Source of the DNA: Pseudeuparius sepicola
Lineage: Eukaryota > Arthropoda > Insecta > Coleoptera > Anthribidae
Reading direction: 5' to 3'
DNA length: 64,000 nt
NCBI GenBank assembly: GCA_963920635.1
Contig: OY987299.1
Span: forward strand, 65,392,692-65,456,691
This document shows, in pieces, positions 1 to 11,660 of the stretch. Made by a program: the position numbers and the translations under genes. Every line of letters starts with the position of its first letter. Position 1 is the stretch's first letter. The notes below the pieces were generated by a model, which saw only the letters and a list, made by a program, of their open reading frames with translations, was not told where the DNA came from and searched no databases.

Positions 1-835
1 ATTTTTAATTAAGGTTTTATTTTGAAATTTAATTTTGGGGTTACCTTCTGCTTTAAAAAATATGAAAAATGACCCACTCAAACGTGGTCATGTGACTTTC
101 GTTATCTGTCAAAAATGACATTTAAAAAAATATATCGCCAAAAATGGGTTTAGTTGTTAAAATATCAAAAAGTTTTACTTGCAAAAGTTGTTTGTTTTTC
201 AATTTTACGTGTACCAAATTTGAACGCTCTACTAAAATATTTAGTTTTTTGACAATTTTTAATATTTATGAAATTTCTGAAAATTTTAAAAACTCGAAAC
301 TTTGTAAAAGCTATTTTATGTCACTAGCTTTATCATTCTATTAATTTTTTATTACTAAATACCGAAAATAATAGGTATTTTTTAAAAGAAAATTATATTT
401 ACCCTTCAAAATTCTGTTATGTTTGTTTGCCCCCGCTTGTATTCCCTTGATGTTTGGCCAGAATAACGCCCATAGTTAGTAATTACTCCCGCAAAAAAAT
501 TAGGCCCGCTAGAGGCGCCATTTAGGGGGTTTTAAAGGGGGTTTAATTTTATTAAAAAATATATATAACTTCCAAACGAGTAGGAATATCAAATTGAAAA
601 AAATACCATAAATTAAACATATAAAGGTGCATCACGAAAAAAAATGACGATGATCTTCCGTGCATAATAGCCGAGAAAAAAAAATTGAAAAATTTGAAAT
701 TTAATTTTACCTTGATACGGCCCTGGTACTACTTTCCGTTTTTTTCTCAAAAAATAGTCATGTAGTACATCTCCAGAAAAATTCAGATTTTTAGAATTGG
801 TGGAAGGAACTCAAATAAAGCATTTTGTGAGCACT
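1..835 (+). repeat. Left terminal inverted repeat of the foldback element
   Basis: This segment pairs with 13276-14548 in inverted orientation. The shared landmarks run in mirror order: a GTTATCTGTC stretch near 106, TTTGGCCAGAATAACGCC near 453, GATGATCTTCCG near 649 and CTTGATACGGCCCTGG near 711. No gene is evident. The ORF at 144-344 is AT-rich sequence inside the repeat. Confidence 0.8.
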
Positions 836-2130
836 TGACACGAATTCGGATGACCACGCCGTCAATTGAAAAGACCGAATTATTTTACCTAGGTATATAC
901 CTGATACTACGTTTATTTTTCTCTTAACAAATAACCACATTGTCAACTGCCCTACAGAAAAATTCAGATTTTTATAATTGGTGGGAGGAACTCAAATGAT
1001 GCATTTTGTGAGCACTTGACACGAACTCGGATGAGCGCACCGTCAATTGAAAAAATATAATTATATTACCTAGATATATTACTCTGATACTACTTTCATT
1101 TTTCTATTAACAAATAATCACATTGTGTCCTACGCCTCCAGAAAAATTCAGATTTTTAAAATTGGTGGGAGGCACTCAAATGATGCATTTTGTGAGTACT
1201 TGACACAAATTCGGATGACCGCGCTGTCAATTGAAAAGACCGAATTATTTTACCCAGGTATATACGTGATACTACGTCTATTTTTCTATTAACAAATAAT
1301 CACATTGTGTACTACGCCTCCAGAAAATTGGTGGGAGGCACTCAAATGATATATTTTGTGAGCACTTGACACGAATTAGAATGACCGCGCCGTTAATTGA
1401 AAAGAATAATTATTTTACCTAGTTATATTACTCCGATACTACGTTCATTTTTCTATTAAAAAATAATCACATTGTGTACTATGCCTCCAGAAAAATTCAG
1501 ATTTTTGAAATTTATGGGAGGCACTCAAATGATATCTTTGTGAGCACTTGACACTAATTCAAATGACCGCGCCGTTAATTAAAAAATCGAAGTTTAATTT
1601 TACCTAAATGCAGACCTGATATTACTTCGTTTTTCTCCTAACTAATGTACTTAAATTCCAAAAAAACTCAGAAACTTAAAATTATGTTTTTTGTGAGCAC
1701 TTGACACGAATTCTGATGATCTGATATTACGTTCATGTTTCTCTTAACAGGAATGGCCATAATATTATGCAAGACTACATCTCCAAAAAAAAAATCAATA
1801 AAATTGGTGTAAGGCACACAAATGATTTTTTGTGAGTGCTTGACACGAATTCCGATGAAAAATTAAAGAAAAAAGAATTTTGAATTTGTCTAGATGCAAA
1901 CCAGATACTATGTTCGTTTTTCTCTTGACAAATGGCCATTTTATTATGTAATTTCACCTAATACTATGTTTGTGTTCTCTTAACATATGGCCGTGTTATT
2001 TTAATGTACACCGCCTTCAAATACATTCATTTCTTTAAAGTTTTAAGTCATTCAAATGATTTCTTTTGTGAGTTGTTGACACGAATTCGATCGTATGTCA
2101 ATTGAAACCTCACCTAAATGAGGACCTGAT
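780..2130 (-). repeat. Left array of ~180 bp subterminal tandem repeats
   Basis: About seven degenerate units recur. Each carries AAAATTCAGATTTTT (near 779, 957, 1142 and 1489), then a GTGGGAGG(A/C)ACTCAAATGAT segment, then GTGAGCACTTGACACGAATTC. Spacing between units is roughly 178-186 bp. The distal units are progressively decayed and shortened. Strand is given relative to the right-hand arrays, which carry the same unit in reverse complement. Confidence 0.85.
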
Positions 2131-2341
2131 GCTATATTTTCTGGCCTTCTGGCCCTTTTGAGGCCCTTTCTTAGAACAAAATAGAAATAACTCCCTAACT
2201 GTTAAAGTTAGACCCTTAATACCCTATATCTATATCAAAAAGAATCTACTCCTTAAGTGCTTTCCAAAAATCTAATAGGATGTAGGGTGTTTCATTTAAA
2301 ATTACGGAGTAAACTTAGGATTTGCGTAAGTGAATCACCCG
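2131..2341. other. Left part of the foldback element's unique centre
   Basis: This stretch and 5271-5889 together make up the unique centre of the foldback element, interrupted by the hAT insertion. No coding signal is visible. A GTAGGGTGTTTC near 2282 and a GAACACCCTGTATC near 5486 look like remnants of mariner-type termini. Confidence 0.5.
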
Positions 2342-2455
2342 CAGTGGCGTAGCTATGCTAGGGCAATTCGGGGCGGCGCCCCGGGGCCCCGCGGGTTTAG
2401 GGGCCCCCTAATCCTTGACATTCCTTTCGTACTTGACAATATTTCTTTCCCTTAA

Positions 2456-3264
2456 CACGTTCACTGCGATACAAGTCAGATTTGTCCGGTATCGGTGATT
2501 ACATTACCACGAGTGCCAGTCACGCCATCTATTCCATTGCGGCAAAAGCCGTATCTTCTAAACTAATAATCCGCCACACGTGTTACAGATACCTACTTGA
2601 AGAGCGTAAAAAGGACGAGAGTTGTGACGTAGGGCCGAATATTCGCTGAACAAACTGTATATTTTAGATTTCTATTGTTTTTTATTTGTTTTTTTATGCC
2701 ACTATTTTTTGTGATTATGGGAAAATATTTTTTTTACTAGGTACTGACCTGAGAAATCGCCATTATTTACCTCATTCCTCTAATAAGAAGTAATATTTCT
2801 CTCCCTAGGTACATAATGATAATTAGAAAAATACCTAGGTAAATAATGAAAAATTTTCTATGACATTTAAAAATTAGTTTCATTTTATCAGCTTGACAAC
2901 TGAACTCCCAGACTAAATCCAATCAAATATGTAAAATATGGCAATATTTCAATAACGGCTCACTTCTCAACCTAAGTTTATTATATTTTTATACTATTTT
3001 TTCTTGTAGCTATATTTTGGTTCATTTTTTATTCTGCTTTTGGCGATTTAAAACAGTAACGGATGACACTTTCCTTAGGTCGAATATGAATGTGAAACAA
3101 ACAATTTTTTATTAGAAATATGGAAATACTACGCAAAATTGAAGTCATATGTACCAGACAAATATGTCTTGTACCGCCGCAATGGAATTACCATATACCG
3201 GACATATTTGTCTGGTATGTTCACTTTAAGAAAGGCTCACAAAATTGACGCCGCAGTGAACGTG
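2456..3264. mobile_element. piggyBac-type MITE nested in the hAT element
   Basis: The ends CACGTTCACTGCG and CGCAGTGAACGTG are perfect 13-bp inverted repeats, flanked on both sides by TTAA (2452-2455 and 3265-3268), the hallmark target site of piggyBac-like elements. A 16-bp perfect inverted repeat lies subterminally at 3153-3168 and 3201-3216 (ACCAGACAAATATGTC). The 77-residue ORF at 3139-3372 crosses the element end and is not credible as a gene. At 809 bp with no transposase this is non-autonomous. Confidence 0.88.
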
Positions 3265-3586
3265 TTAATAAATATTTTTTTAATCGCCAAAAATGCGAAA
3301 GCATTTTTATTAAAAATGCAGGCAATCCTGATTGCGTCTCTTTTAAATATATTCCTTGCTACCTCAGCCTAACACTCAAGTATTTTTTGGGACAAACGCG
3401 ACACCGCTCGCCGGCCGAGTATTCCCACATTCCCAGACACAACAGAGTTGTTTTGTTCAACACTCAGTAGCGATTATTATTATGTTACTTGTGTATATTA
3501 ATATTAATTCTCAATAAAAACTATTGCGGACGAGCTGATTTTTTTCCAGAATCGTTCTTGGATTGTATTCCAATCAAACGATGACA

Positions 3587-4761
3587 CAGTGCTGGTTTAT
3601 CCGCTGGGCGGTCGGGGCGGGCGCCCGAAGGGGCCCGGTTCCGATCTGCACATTATGCGCATGCCAAAACCTTATAACTAACAAAAGTCTAGTTTTCAGG
3701 AGAGAGGTTTAAAAACTTTGGCTATTAAAAATGATAATATATTTTTAACTAATGGATATTTTTTGTATTTTTTCAATACAAGGCTTTTAGATGAGTGAGT
3801 ATTAACTACTATTATACCTAGTTACTTTTTCGAACAAGAGAGTTTTTCTACTTTTTTTGGTACTTCCAATTCCAAAAAGTCATCAATTTTACGGTAAAAA
3901 CATTGCACAGTCTTTTACAATGTTTTTCCATGGTATTCCAATGTATTTGATTTTAAACAATTTCCGTGCAAAAACATTGCAACACCTGTTTTTGTGGCTT
4001 TCTTAAAATATACCATATTCGTTTGATTTAACATACAGATGAAAAAATTAAATGGCTGCAGTAAATAATAATTGTAAAACAGGTAAAAATGGAAAAATTT
4101 ACTTCTTTTAGTCTATAATATGTATTATAATTGTAAACGTATCGTGTCTCAATAAAACTTCGTAAGAACATTGTAAATGCCATTACCTTTAAAAAACTTG
4201 TGGTTTTCCAGACAAAAATATAGTGTTACAATGTTTTAACAGTCGAACTAATGGAAACCCAAAATTGTAACTGTCTTTACAACGTAAATTATAAAGACTC
4301 TTGGAATTGTAATTACCTTTACTAGGTTTTTACCGCTGAAAACGTCCATTTTGTCAGATTCAATGTGATGACACATCAAAAATTTTGGGAAAATAATTCA
4401 AAATTGAATAGTTTTGTATTTTTATCCAAAATGTCCCGTAACTAGACCCGAGAAAAGCGAAAAAGTGAAAATCTCAAAAATGTCACTTGCATTACTCTTG
4501 CATGCGTGTATCGATATGTAGAATTTAGAAATCAAAAATGATATCAATAAAAATAAAAATATCTACTGGGAAAATAAAAACAATACATTTTATTTGATCA
4601 GTTTTGCGAAAATAATCTGCATGCACATTTATGTTTTTATTTTCTATTTTGTCATAAAAAGTGAAACCCAAATTTGGTTTCAATTAAAAGAGTGGCCGAC
4701 GAGAGTCTATTAAAAGGGGCCCTAAATGCCCAGGGCCCGAAGTTTGGCTAAACCGGTACTG
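3587..4761. mobile_element. Second hAT element nested in the first
   Basis: The left end is CAGTGCTGGTTTATCCGC and the right end GGCTAAACCGGTACTG, imperfect inverted repeats with GC-rich GGGGCCC blocks just inside. The 8-bp direct repeat CGATGACA flanks it at 3579-3586 and 4762-4769. The 1175 bp interior is AT-rich and has no coding region of note, so it is a non-autonomous copy. Confidence 0.88.
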
Positions 4762-5270
4762 CGATGACACTCAAAATCCCGTAATGAAGAATGCAATAGA
4801 GGTGGTTTCGTATTTATATTTTAACAAAAAAATGTGTTGACAAAAGCCGCTGCTATAGGTAATTTGATTCCCTATAGTTTTTCTTATTTTTATTTGTAAC
4901 TTTTTTATTTCACGAATTATAGAAGAAAATGTCGCTTAATGAACCCATAACTTGTAAAATAACAAAGTTATAAAAGAAATTCACAAAGCAAGGTTGCAGA
5001 CAACTTTTTTATCTACAATTTTTATCAGTGTTTTTTTTTTGTTAGAAATAAGTAAGAAATCATTCCTACTGCGAGGTTATAACGAGGGTCTAAGTGTGAT
5101 CTTTTTGGTTGGATAGGTAGGTACTCAGAAAACAATAAGTACGTAACCTTAAAAAATTCCTTCCCCGAAATTTTTTCATTTGAAAAATTATATCGTTACT
5201 GGACTACAAAAGGGAGGGCCCCGATGCAGAATTCTGCACCGGGGCCCCAAGACCCCTAGCTACGCTACTG

Positions 5271-5889
5271 ATCACCCGGTATATTATTGAGAACTTTATG
5301 TCAATATTAGTCCACAGTCGTTAATTAGGCTTAACAAGCAATCTCCAGTCTTAGTTAGAGCCCAAAATCTGTCAAGGTACCTACCTACTCACAATCTTTT
5401 AATGATCGTTTTCCATTAATTCCAATTGAGAGAAGAAGCGAAATGATCAGTAAATATTACAGTTTTTTTAATAGTTGTAGCGAACACCCTGTATCGAATG
5501 GTGAACGTGTGAACGACAAATGTCAAAACTATCAGTGACAAATTGTAAAGACAGAACAAAACATAGCAGAAAGATGGTTTTGTGAGTTTTTGTCACGATT
5601 TGACTTGAACAGAGTTTAGGTACCTATAATCTGTATATCATCAATTCAGCAAATATCTCTGCGTCTCTGCCAGTTCTGAAACCATTACTTAATTTTGCAT
5701 TTTACTGTTCTACCTTGACACTTCTGTCAAATCCTAATCCGTGCCTGGTGTATATCAGCTCTCTAATATTTCTAGCGCAGTTAGCCTTGCTCAATATAAT
5801 TATTCCATATATTGTTCTTGTTAAAATACTTTTATGGCAATTCCATACATATTATATTACCTCCATCCATTGCATTATTATGTAGTAAA
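5271..5889. other. Right part of the foldback element's unique centre
   Basis: Between the hAT insertion and the right-hand tandem array, no gene, RNA or strong repeat is visible. It is AT-rich, like its surroundings. Confidence 0.5.
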
Positions 5890-7173
5890 TAAAACACTAA
5901 ACAGTAAACGACAATTTGTTAAGAGAAAAACGAGTGTCCTATCAGGTCTGCATCTAGCTGAAATTAAACCCCGATTTTTTTAATCGACGGCGCAACAAAT
6001 TCGTGTCAAGTGCTAAAAAAACAATTTGAGTTCCTTCCACCAATTCTAAAAATCTTAATTTTTCTGCAGGCGTAGTACACAATGAGATAATTTGTTAATA
6101 GAAAAATGAAAATAGTATCAGATTAATATACCTAGGTAAAATAATTATTATATCTTTTCAATTGGCGGCATGGTCATCCGAATTCGTCTCAAGTGCTCAC
6201 AAAATGCATCATTTGAGTTCCTCCCACCAATTATAAAAATCTGAATTTTTCTGGAGGCGTAGTACACAATGTGATTATTTGTTAATAGAAAAATAAACGT
6301 AGTATCAGGTATAATATACCTAGATAAAATAATTCGGTCTTTTCAATTGACGGCGCGGTGACCCGAATTTCTGTCAAGTGCTCACAAAATCCATCATTTG
6401 AGTGCCTCCCACCAATTTTCTGGAGGCGTAGTACACAACGTGATTATTTGTTAATAGAAAAATAAACGTAGTATCAGGTATATACCTGGGTAAAATAATT
6501 CGGTCTTTTCAATTGACAGCGCGGTCATCCGAATTTGTGAAAAGTACTCACAAAATGCATCATTTGAGTGCCTCCCACCAATTTTAAAAATCTGAATTTT
6601 TCTGGAGGCGTACACAATGCGATTATTTGTTAATAGAAAAATGAAAGTAGTATCAGAGTAATATATCTAGGTAAAATAATTATATCTTTTCAATTGACGG
6701 TGCACTCATCTGAGTTCGTGTCAAGTGCTTTTGCATTTGAGTGCTTCCCACCAATTTTAAAAATCTGAATTTTTCTGGAGGCGTAGTGCACAATGTGATT
6801 ATTTGTTAATAGAAAAATAAACATAGTATCAGAGTAATATATCTAGGTAAAATAATTATATCTTTTCAATTGCCGGCGCGGTCATCCGAATTCGTGTCAA
6901 GTGCTCACAAAATACATCATTTAAGTTCCTCCCACTAATTTTAAAAATCTGAATTTTTCTGGATTTGTAGTACACAATGTGATTATTTGTTAATAGAAAA
7001 ATGAAAGTAGTATCAGAGTAATATACCTAGGTAAAATAATTATATATTTTCAATTGACGGCGCGGTCATCCGAATTCGTGTCAAGTGGTCACAAAATGCA
7101 TCATTTGAGTGCCTCCCACCAATTTTAAAAATCTGAATTTTTCTGGAGGCGTAGTAGGTACATGATGTGATTA
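5890..7173 (+). repeat. Right array (part 1) of ~180 bp tandem repeats
   Basis: About seven units in the orientation opposite to the left array. Each contains TTTTCAATTGACGGCGCGGT, CATCCGAATTCGTGTCAAGTG, CCTCCCACCAATTTTAAAAA and GGAGGCGTAGTACACAATG, then a GTAGTATCAGGTATATACC block that ends in CTAGGTAAAATAATT. Some units lack the TTTTAAAAATCTGAATTTTT segment, giving a short and a long form. Confidence 0.88.
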
Positions 7174-7175
7174 TA

Positions 7176-8366
7176 CAGGGTGAGTCGAAGTTAAACCGCC
7201 ATACTCAAAATTTGAGTAGTATTTTTAAAAATAAATGGGGTTCTTCATATAACATTTTGTCCAAAAACGCTTCGTTTTCGACATACAGGGCGTCAAAGTT
7301 TTCTTTTAAAAACAGAAAAAAATTAGTATTTTCGGTTCCATTTATGCTATCGAGTTGAAAATTGGTACTTTTATGTTTTCTGGGACGGCGATTATGAATT
7401 TTCTATCAACTTTCTTCCAGCCGCTAGAGGGCGTTGGCTACGTCGTTACTTTCGAACAAAAGTGTTTTAAACTTTTTTGTCGTTGAAAAATCTGCATTTT
7501 AGACAGCGGAATATTAAATTACATTCGATTTTGAACAAAAAATGTCTCTTGTAAAAATACGAAAACCTTAACCGTTTTCATGAAAAACCCAATTTTGTGT
7601 CGCGGTGCGCGTGAATTCGAAAAAATTAAAATTTCGTAGTAGGCTGAGAAATGGGATTTATTCATTTGGAATTCTTTATTTACAGTAGGTATTGTCCTAA
7701 ATTAACAATTTTTGTGAAATTAGTAACCCACAATTGTTTTCAAAGCCTACTAAACGTTGAAGCGCTTTTTCTCTGTTTTTGTTAATAAAGTTGTCTTGGT
7801 TAAAGTTCTTTTTATTACTAATTTCACAAAAATTGTTAATTTAGGACAATACCTACTGTAAATAAAGAATTCCAAATGAATAAATCCCATTTCTCAGCCT
7901 ACTACGAAATTTTAATTTTTTTGAATTCACGCGCACCGCGACACAAAATTGCGTTTTTCATGAAAACGGTTAAGGTTTTCGTATTTTTAAAAGAGACATT
8001 TTTTGTTCAAAATCGAATGTAATTTAATATTCCGCTGTCTAAAATGCAGATTTTTCAACGACAAAAAAGTTTAAAACACTTTTGTTCGAAAGTAACGACG
8101 TCGCCAACGCCCTCTAGCGGCTAGAAGAAAGTTGATAGAAAATTCATAATCGTCGTCCCAGAAAACATAAAAGTACCAATTTTCAACTCGATAGCATAAA
8201 TGGAACCGAAAATACTAATTTTTTTTCTGTTTTTAAAAGAAAACTTTGACGCCCTGTATGTCGAAAACGAAGCGTTTTTGGACAAAATGTTATATGAAGA
8301 ACCCCATTTATTTTTAAAAATACTACTCAAATTTTGAGTATGGCGGTTTAACTTCGACTCACCCTG
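7176..8366. mobile_element. Palindromic mariner-type MITE (1.19 kb)
   Basis: Two arms of about 551 bp (7176-7726 and 7815-8366) are near-perfect reverse complements around an 88-bp loop. The ends are CAGGGTGAGTCGAAG and its complement, with TA on each side (7174-7175 and 8367-8368), as expected for the Tc1/mariner superfamily. It interrupts one unit of the ~180 bp array. The ORFs at 7167-7358 (+) and 8121-8330 (-) are the same arm sequence read from the two sides and are not genes. Confidence 0.9.
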
Positions 8367-8368
8367 TA

Positions 8369-8950
8369 TGTTAATAGAAAAATAAATGTAGAATCAGGTA
8401 TATACCTAGATAAAATAATTCAGTCTTTTCAACTGACAGCGCGGTCATCCGAATTTGTGTGAAGTGCTCACAAAATGGGTCATTTGAGTGCCTCCCACCA
8501 ATTTTAAAAATCTGAATTTTTCTGGAGGCGTAGTACACAATGTGATTATTTGTTAATAGAAAAATAAACGTAGTATCAGGTATATACCTAGGTAAAATAA
8601 TTCGGTCTTTTCAATTGACGGCGCAGTCATCCGAATTCTTGTCAAGTGCTCACAAAATCCATCATTTGAGTGCCCCTCACCAATTTTCTGGAGGCGTAGT
8701 ACACAATGAATATGTTAATAGAAAAATAAACCTAGTATCAGATATATACCTGGGTAAAATAATTCGGTCTTTTCAATTGACAACTCGGTCATCCGAATTC
8801 GTGTCAAGTGCTCACAAAATGCATCATTTGAGTGCCTCCCACCAATTTTAAAAATCTGAATTTTTCTGGAGGAGTAGTACACAATGTGATTGTTTGTTAA
8901 TAGAAAAATAAACATAGTATCAGGTAGTAGTAATAATTCGGTCTTTTCAA
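8369..8950 (+). repeat. Right array (part 2) of ~180 bp tandem repeats
   Basis: Three further units follow the MITE, with the same CCGAATT(C/T)GTGTCAAGTGCTC, CTCCCACCAATTTT and GGCGTAGTACACAATG landmarks. The second unit is a short form lacking the AAAAATCTGAATTTTT block. Confidence 0.85.
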
Positions 8951-10805
8951 TGGACTAATACACCACTTTTTTTTTATTTGCTCATCGGATAGTATTGGGT
9001 GAGATATACTTGCTGTATTTTTTTAAAAAAAATTTTCGCCCCCGTTTTGCCGCAATTAATTTTTAAAGTTCAATATACGTAACTACCTGTTGGATTTTAT
9101 TTTTACCTAAATTTACTGCCAGGCGCCACGTTTGGCAACACCGCGCCAGGCGCGCCTCAATGTCAAGAAAACTTAACCTATAAATCTGTAAGGACAAATC
9201 AGATCCTGCTAATATTTTACCTACATTTGATCTATTTTTACTGTATTTTCGCCATTCATTCCATTAGATGACGGAAATGATTAGGAAAAAGACTTTTTTG
9301 TACCTGTTTGTTCAAGTACAAGCGAAATTTCAATAAAATTGTATTTTTGTTTGTCAATAATAATACTTGTTTTACTGAGATTCAGGTAGGTAGCAGCATC
9401 ACAATCATTCTATTCTCCTGAGAACTCTATTATCGACTCAGAGATAATGCCAGTTAGTCTACAAAACCTAGCAATTTGTTTATTGTAAACAAGAGTCGAT
9501 TTTATTTAGGTCTGACAAAAGTATAGGAGTGTGGTACAAAAGGATACAAGTGCTGATACATTATGAAGCAAAAAATGTTAAAAACCGACCAGGTTCAAAG
9601 TAATATTTTATAATAGTTGATGATTTTTGTCATACAGTTTTCTGTAAAGTATATTCCGCCGATTGCGAGTTGTATGAAGGAACTGATATTTTGGCCTGAA
9701 TCTAAATCTAATGATAATCAAAAAGCATTACCAGTTCTTTTCAAAGCAAGACATAAACAGTGGAGTTAATAATTGATTTATTAGAAATTGAAACAGAAAA
9801 GTCATCGAATCCTATAGACGTCCAGCACTGACCTGGTTAGAATATAAAAAAATTGTTATAATGGTTTATTAATAAACAGGGATTAATAGGTATAGAAGAT
9901 TGGGCAATTAAACATATTGAGCCCTTACTTACAGAATGTAAGTCAGTAAGACCTGCATCGGTTCTAACACATATAATAGGTGTCAGCTCTAGATATTGTT
10001 CAAAATATGACATGTAAAAAGCAATAAAGCCAAGTTTTTAGTCGAAAACCTTTATAGTAGGTCATCGCTCGAATTGAATCGACTACTTCAAACCCATTTA
10101 GGTAAATTATATTCCCGAATGCATACTCGTAAAAAATGATATACCTTGGAGTAAAGAAATAACACGAAGAAAGTTTGCACCAGAAAAATGATACATCTCT
10201 GAAAAGTAACTGGCATATCAAATAAAGTGGTGGTTTTATTTTCTACACGGGGTAAATCATAAAAACGTCAAAAAGGTGTTTTATGGAATAGAAACTTGAA
10301 ACTTCATTGCTGGCCTTACCTTTTAATTTTAAACTTTTCATAATACCTACATGTTTTCTCTAAAATTAACAATACCTAAGGGCGTTGAGTCCATATAAAA
10401 TTGCGTGTCCGGTCGGAGTGTGCTTACCCTGAAGTCCCTCGTTGCCCCCACTCGTTCTAGCCGCCTAGCGACCACGAATTTTTACAACTTGTTTACGGTT
10501 TCGAGAACACTGATCCCTGTGCAACGGGCGAACGGTACAATTTTATATATTTTTTATTTTTCTGGAAGGATATGTATTTTGTTGTCTTGGACGCTTTTCG
10601 GGCCGGCTATGCTGCGTCCCGTAAGGCTGCGTTTCTTATTATTCATTCATTCAACGCTAAGGGTACTTTCTAGTCTTTTTCATATTTTCGAACCTCCCCC
10701 ATACCTATACGAAATGAGATATTTAAATTTTGAAAACTGCGTTTTGGGTTTGCAGGAATGCACAACCTTTTATCAAGAATAAAATTTTCTGATAAATTAA
10801 AATTA

Positions 10806-10828
10806 AAAAATATATATATATATATATG
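10806..10828. repeat. (TA)n microsatellite
   Basis: A short run of alternating TA lies inside the unclassified insertion. Confidence 0.8.
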
Positions 10829-11204
10829 GTGTGTACTTTCTGCCGGACACTGTATATTCGACACTAGGTACTGTTGTAATAAGAAAAAAATATATGTCTA
10901 ACATAGTAGCACAGAATGGTGGCTATTCTGTTATAGTAGTTACATGGCAACTTTTATATCTTATCGACAAAAAATAGAAAAATAATAGGGGGGGTCGGAT
11001 TTTTCGCATGAAGTACATAGTAATAAAATACTTAGACCTGTGACTTTTTCAAATTTTATTCACAAACAAAAATTATTATTTGCTTACCTAAAGTAAATTG
11101 TTACATCAACAAAATATTTCCAATATATCATTATCCATTAGAAACACCATTAATTGTTTTATTTATACTTTGGTAATCTTTGTTATAACAACTATTGGAT
11201 GTTA

Positions 11205-11660
11205 GAATTTTTCTTGTGTTTTGTATTTGGATTCCCCCGAACGCCACGTACACACCTGAGTTTTTTCCTTTCTGTGCTACCCCAGTGTCCAGCAAGCCTC
11301 TAGTGACATTTTGTTAAATATATCAAGCTGCAAAAAATTAATTGTGACAATTTGGATTTTTCTTGTTTTTGATCTTCCGATTGCCACGTACGCACCTGAG
11401 TTTTTCGTTTCTGTGCTAGCCCAGTGTCTAGCAGACCTCCAGTGCCATTTTGGTAAATAGTTCAAGCCGGTGAAAAATCAATTGCGGAAATTTGGATTTT
11501 TCTGGTTTTTGATCTCCCGATTGCCCCGTACGCACCTGAGTTTTTCGTTTCTGTGCTACCCCAGTATCTAGCATGCCTCCAGTGCCATTTTGGTAAATAG
11601 TTTAAGCTGGTGACAAATCAATAATTGTGGAAATTTGGATTTTTCTTGTTTTCTGAATTT
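11205..11660. repeat. Minisatellite, ~140 bp period, three copies
   Basis: The landmark GCC(A/C)CGTACGCACCTGAGTTT recurs at about 11242, 11382 and 11522, exactly 140 bp apart. Each is followed by CTGTGCTA(C/G)CCCAGT, then a GCCATTTTGGTAAATAG segment and an AATTTGGATTTTTCTTGTTTT segment. The array lies inside the unclassified 8952-12898 insertion and is non-coding as far as I can see. Confidence 0.85.

Larger units (their letters stand above)
2342..5270. mobile_element. hAT-superfamily element with 8-bp target duplication, nested host of two others
   Basis: The left end reads CAGTGGCGTAGCTATGC and the right end GCTACGCTACTG. They are imperfect inverted repeats, each followed inward by GC-rich GGGGCCCC stretches. 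The element is bracketed by the direct repeat ATCACCCG at 2334-2341 and 5271-5278, an 8-bp target duplication typical of hAT elements. It contains a piggyBac-type MITE and a second hAT; without them only ~0.9 kb remains and no transposase is seen. It is therefore a non-autonomous element, inserted into the foldback centre. Confidence 0.88.

Noticed and set aside
7167..8330. Near-identical ORFs on opposite strands
   Set aside because: Same reason: both are arms of the palindromic MITE at 7176-8366.
10405..10782. 125-residue ORF downstream of a TATAAAA at 10395
   Set aside because: The start is a GTG, composition is hydrophobic and irregular, and no domain or splice context is visible. The TATA box alone is not enough in an AT-rich region.
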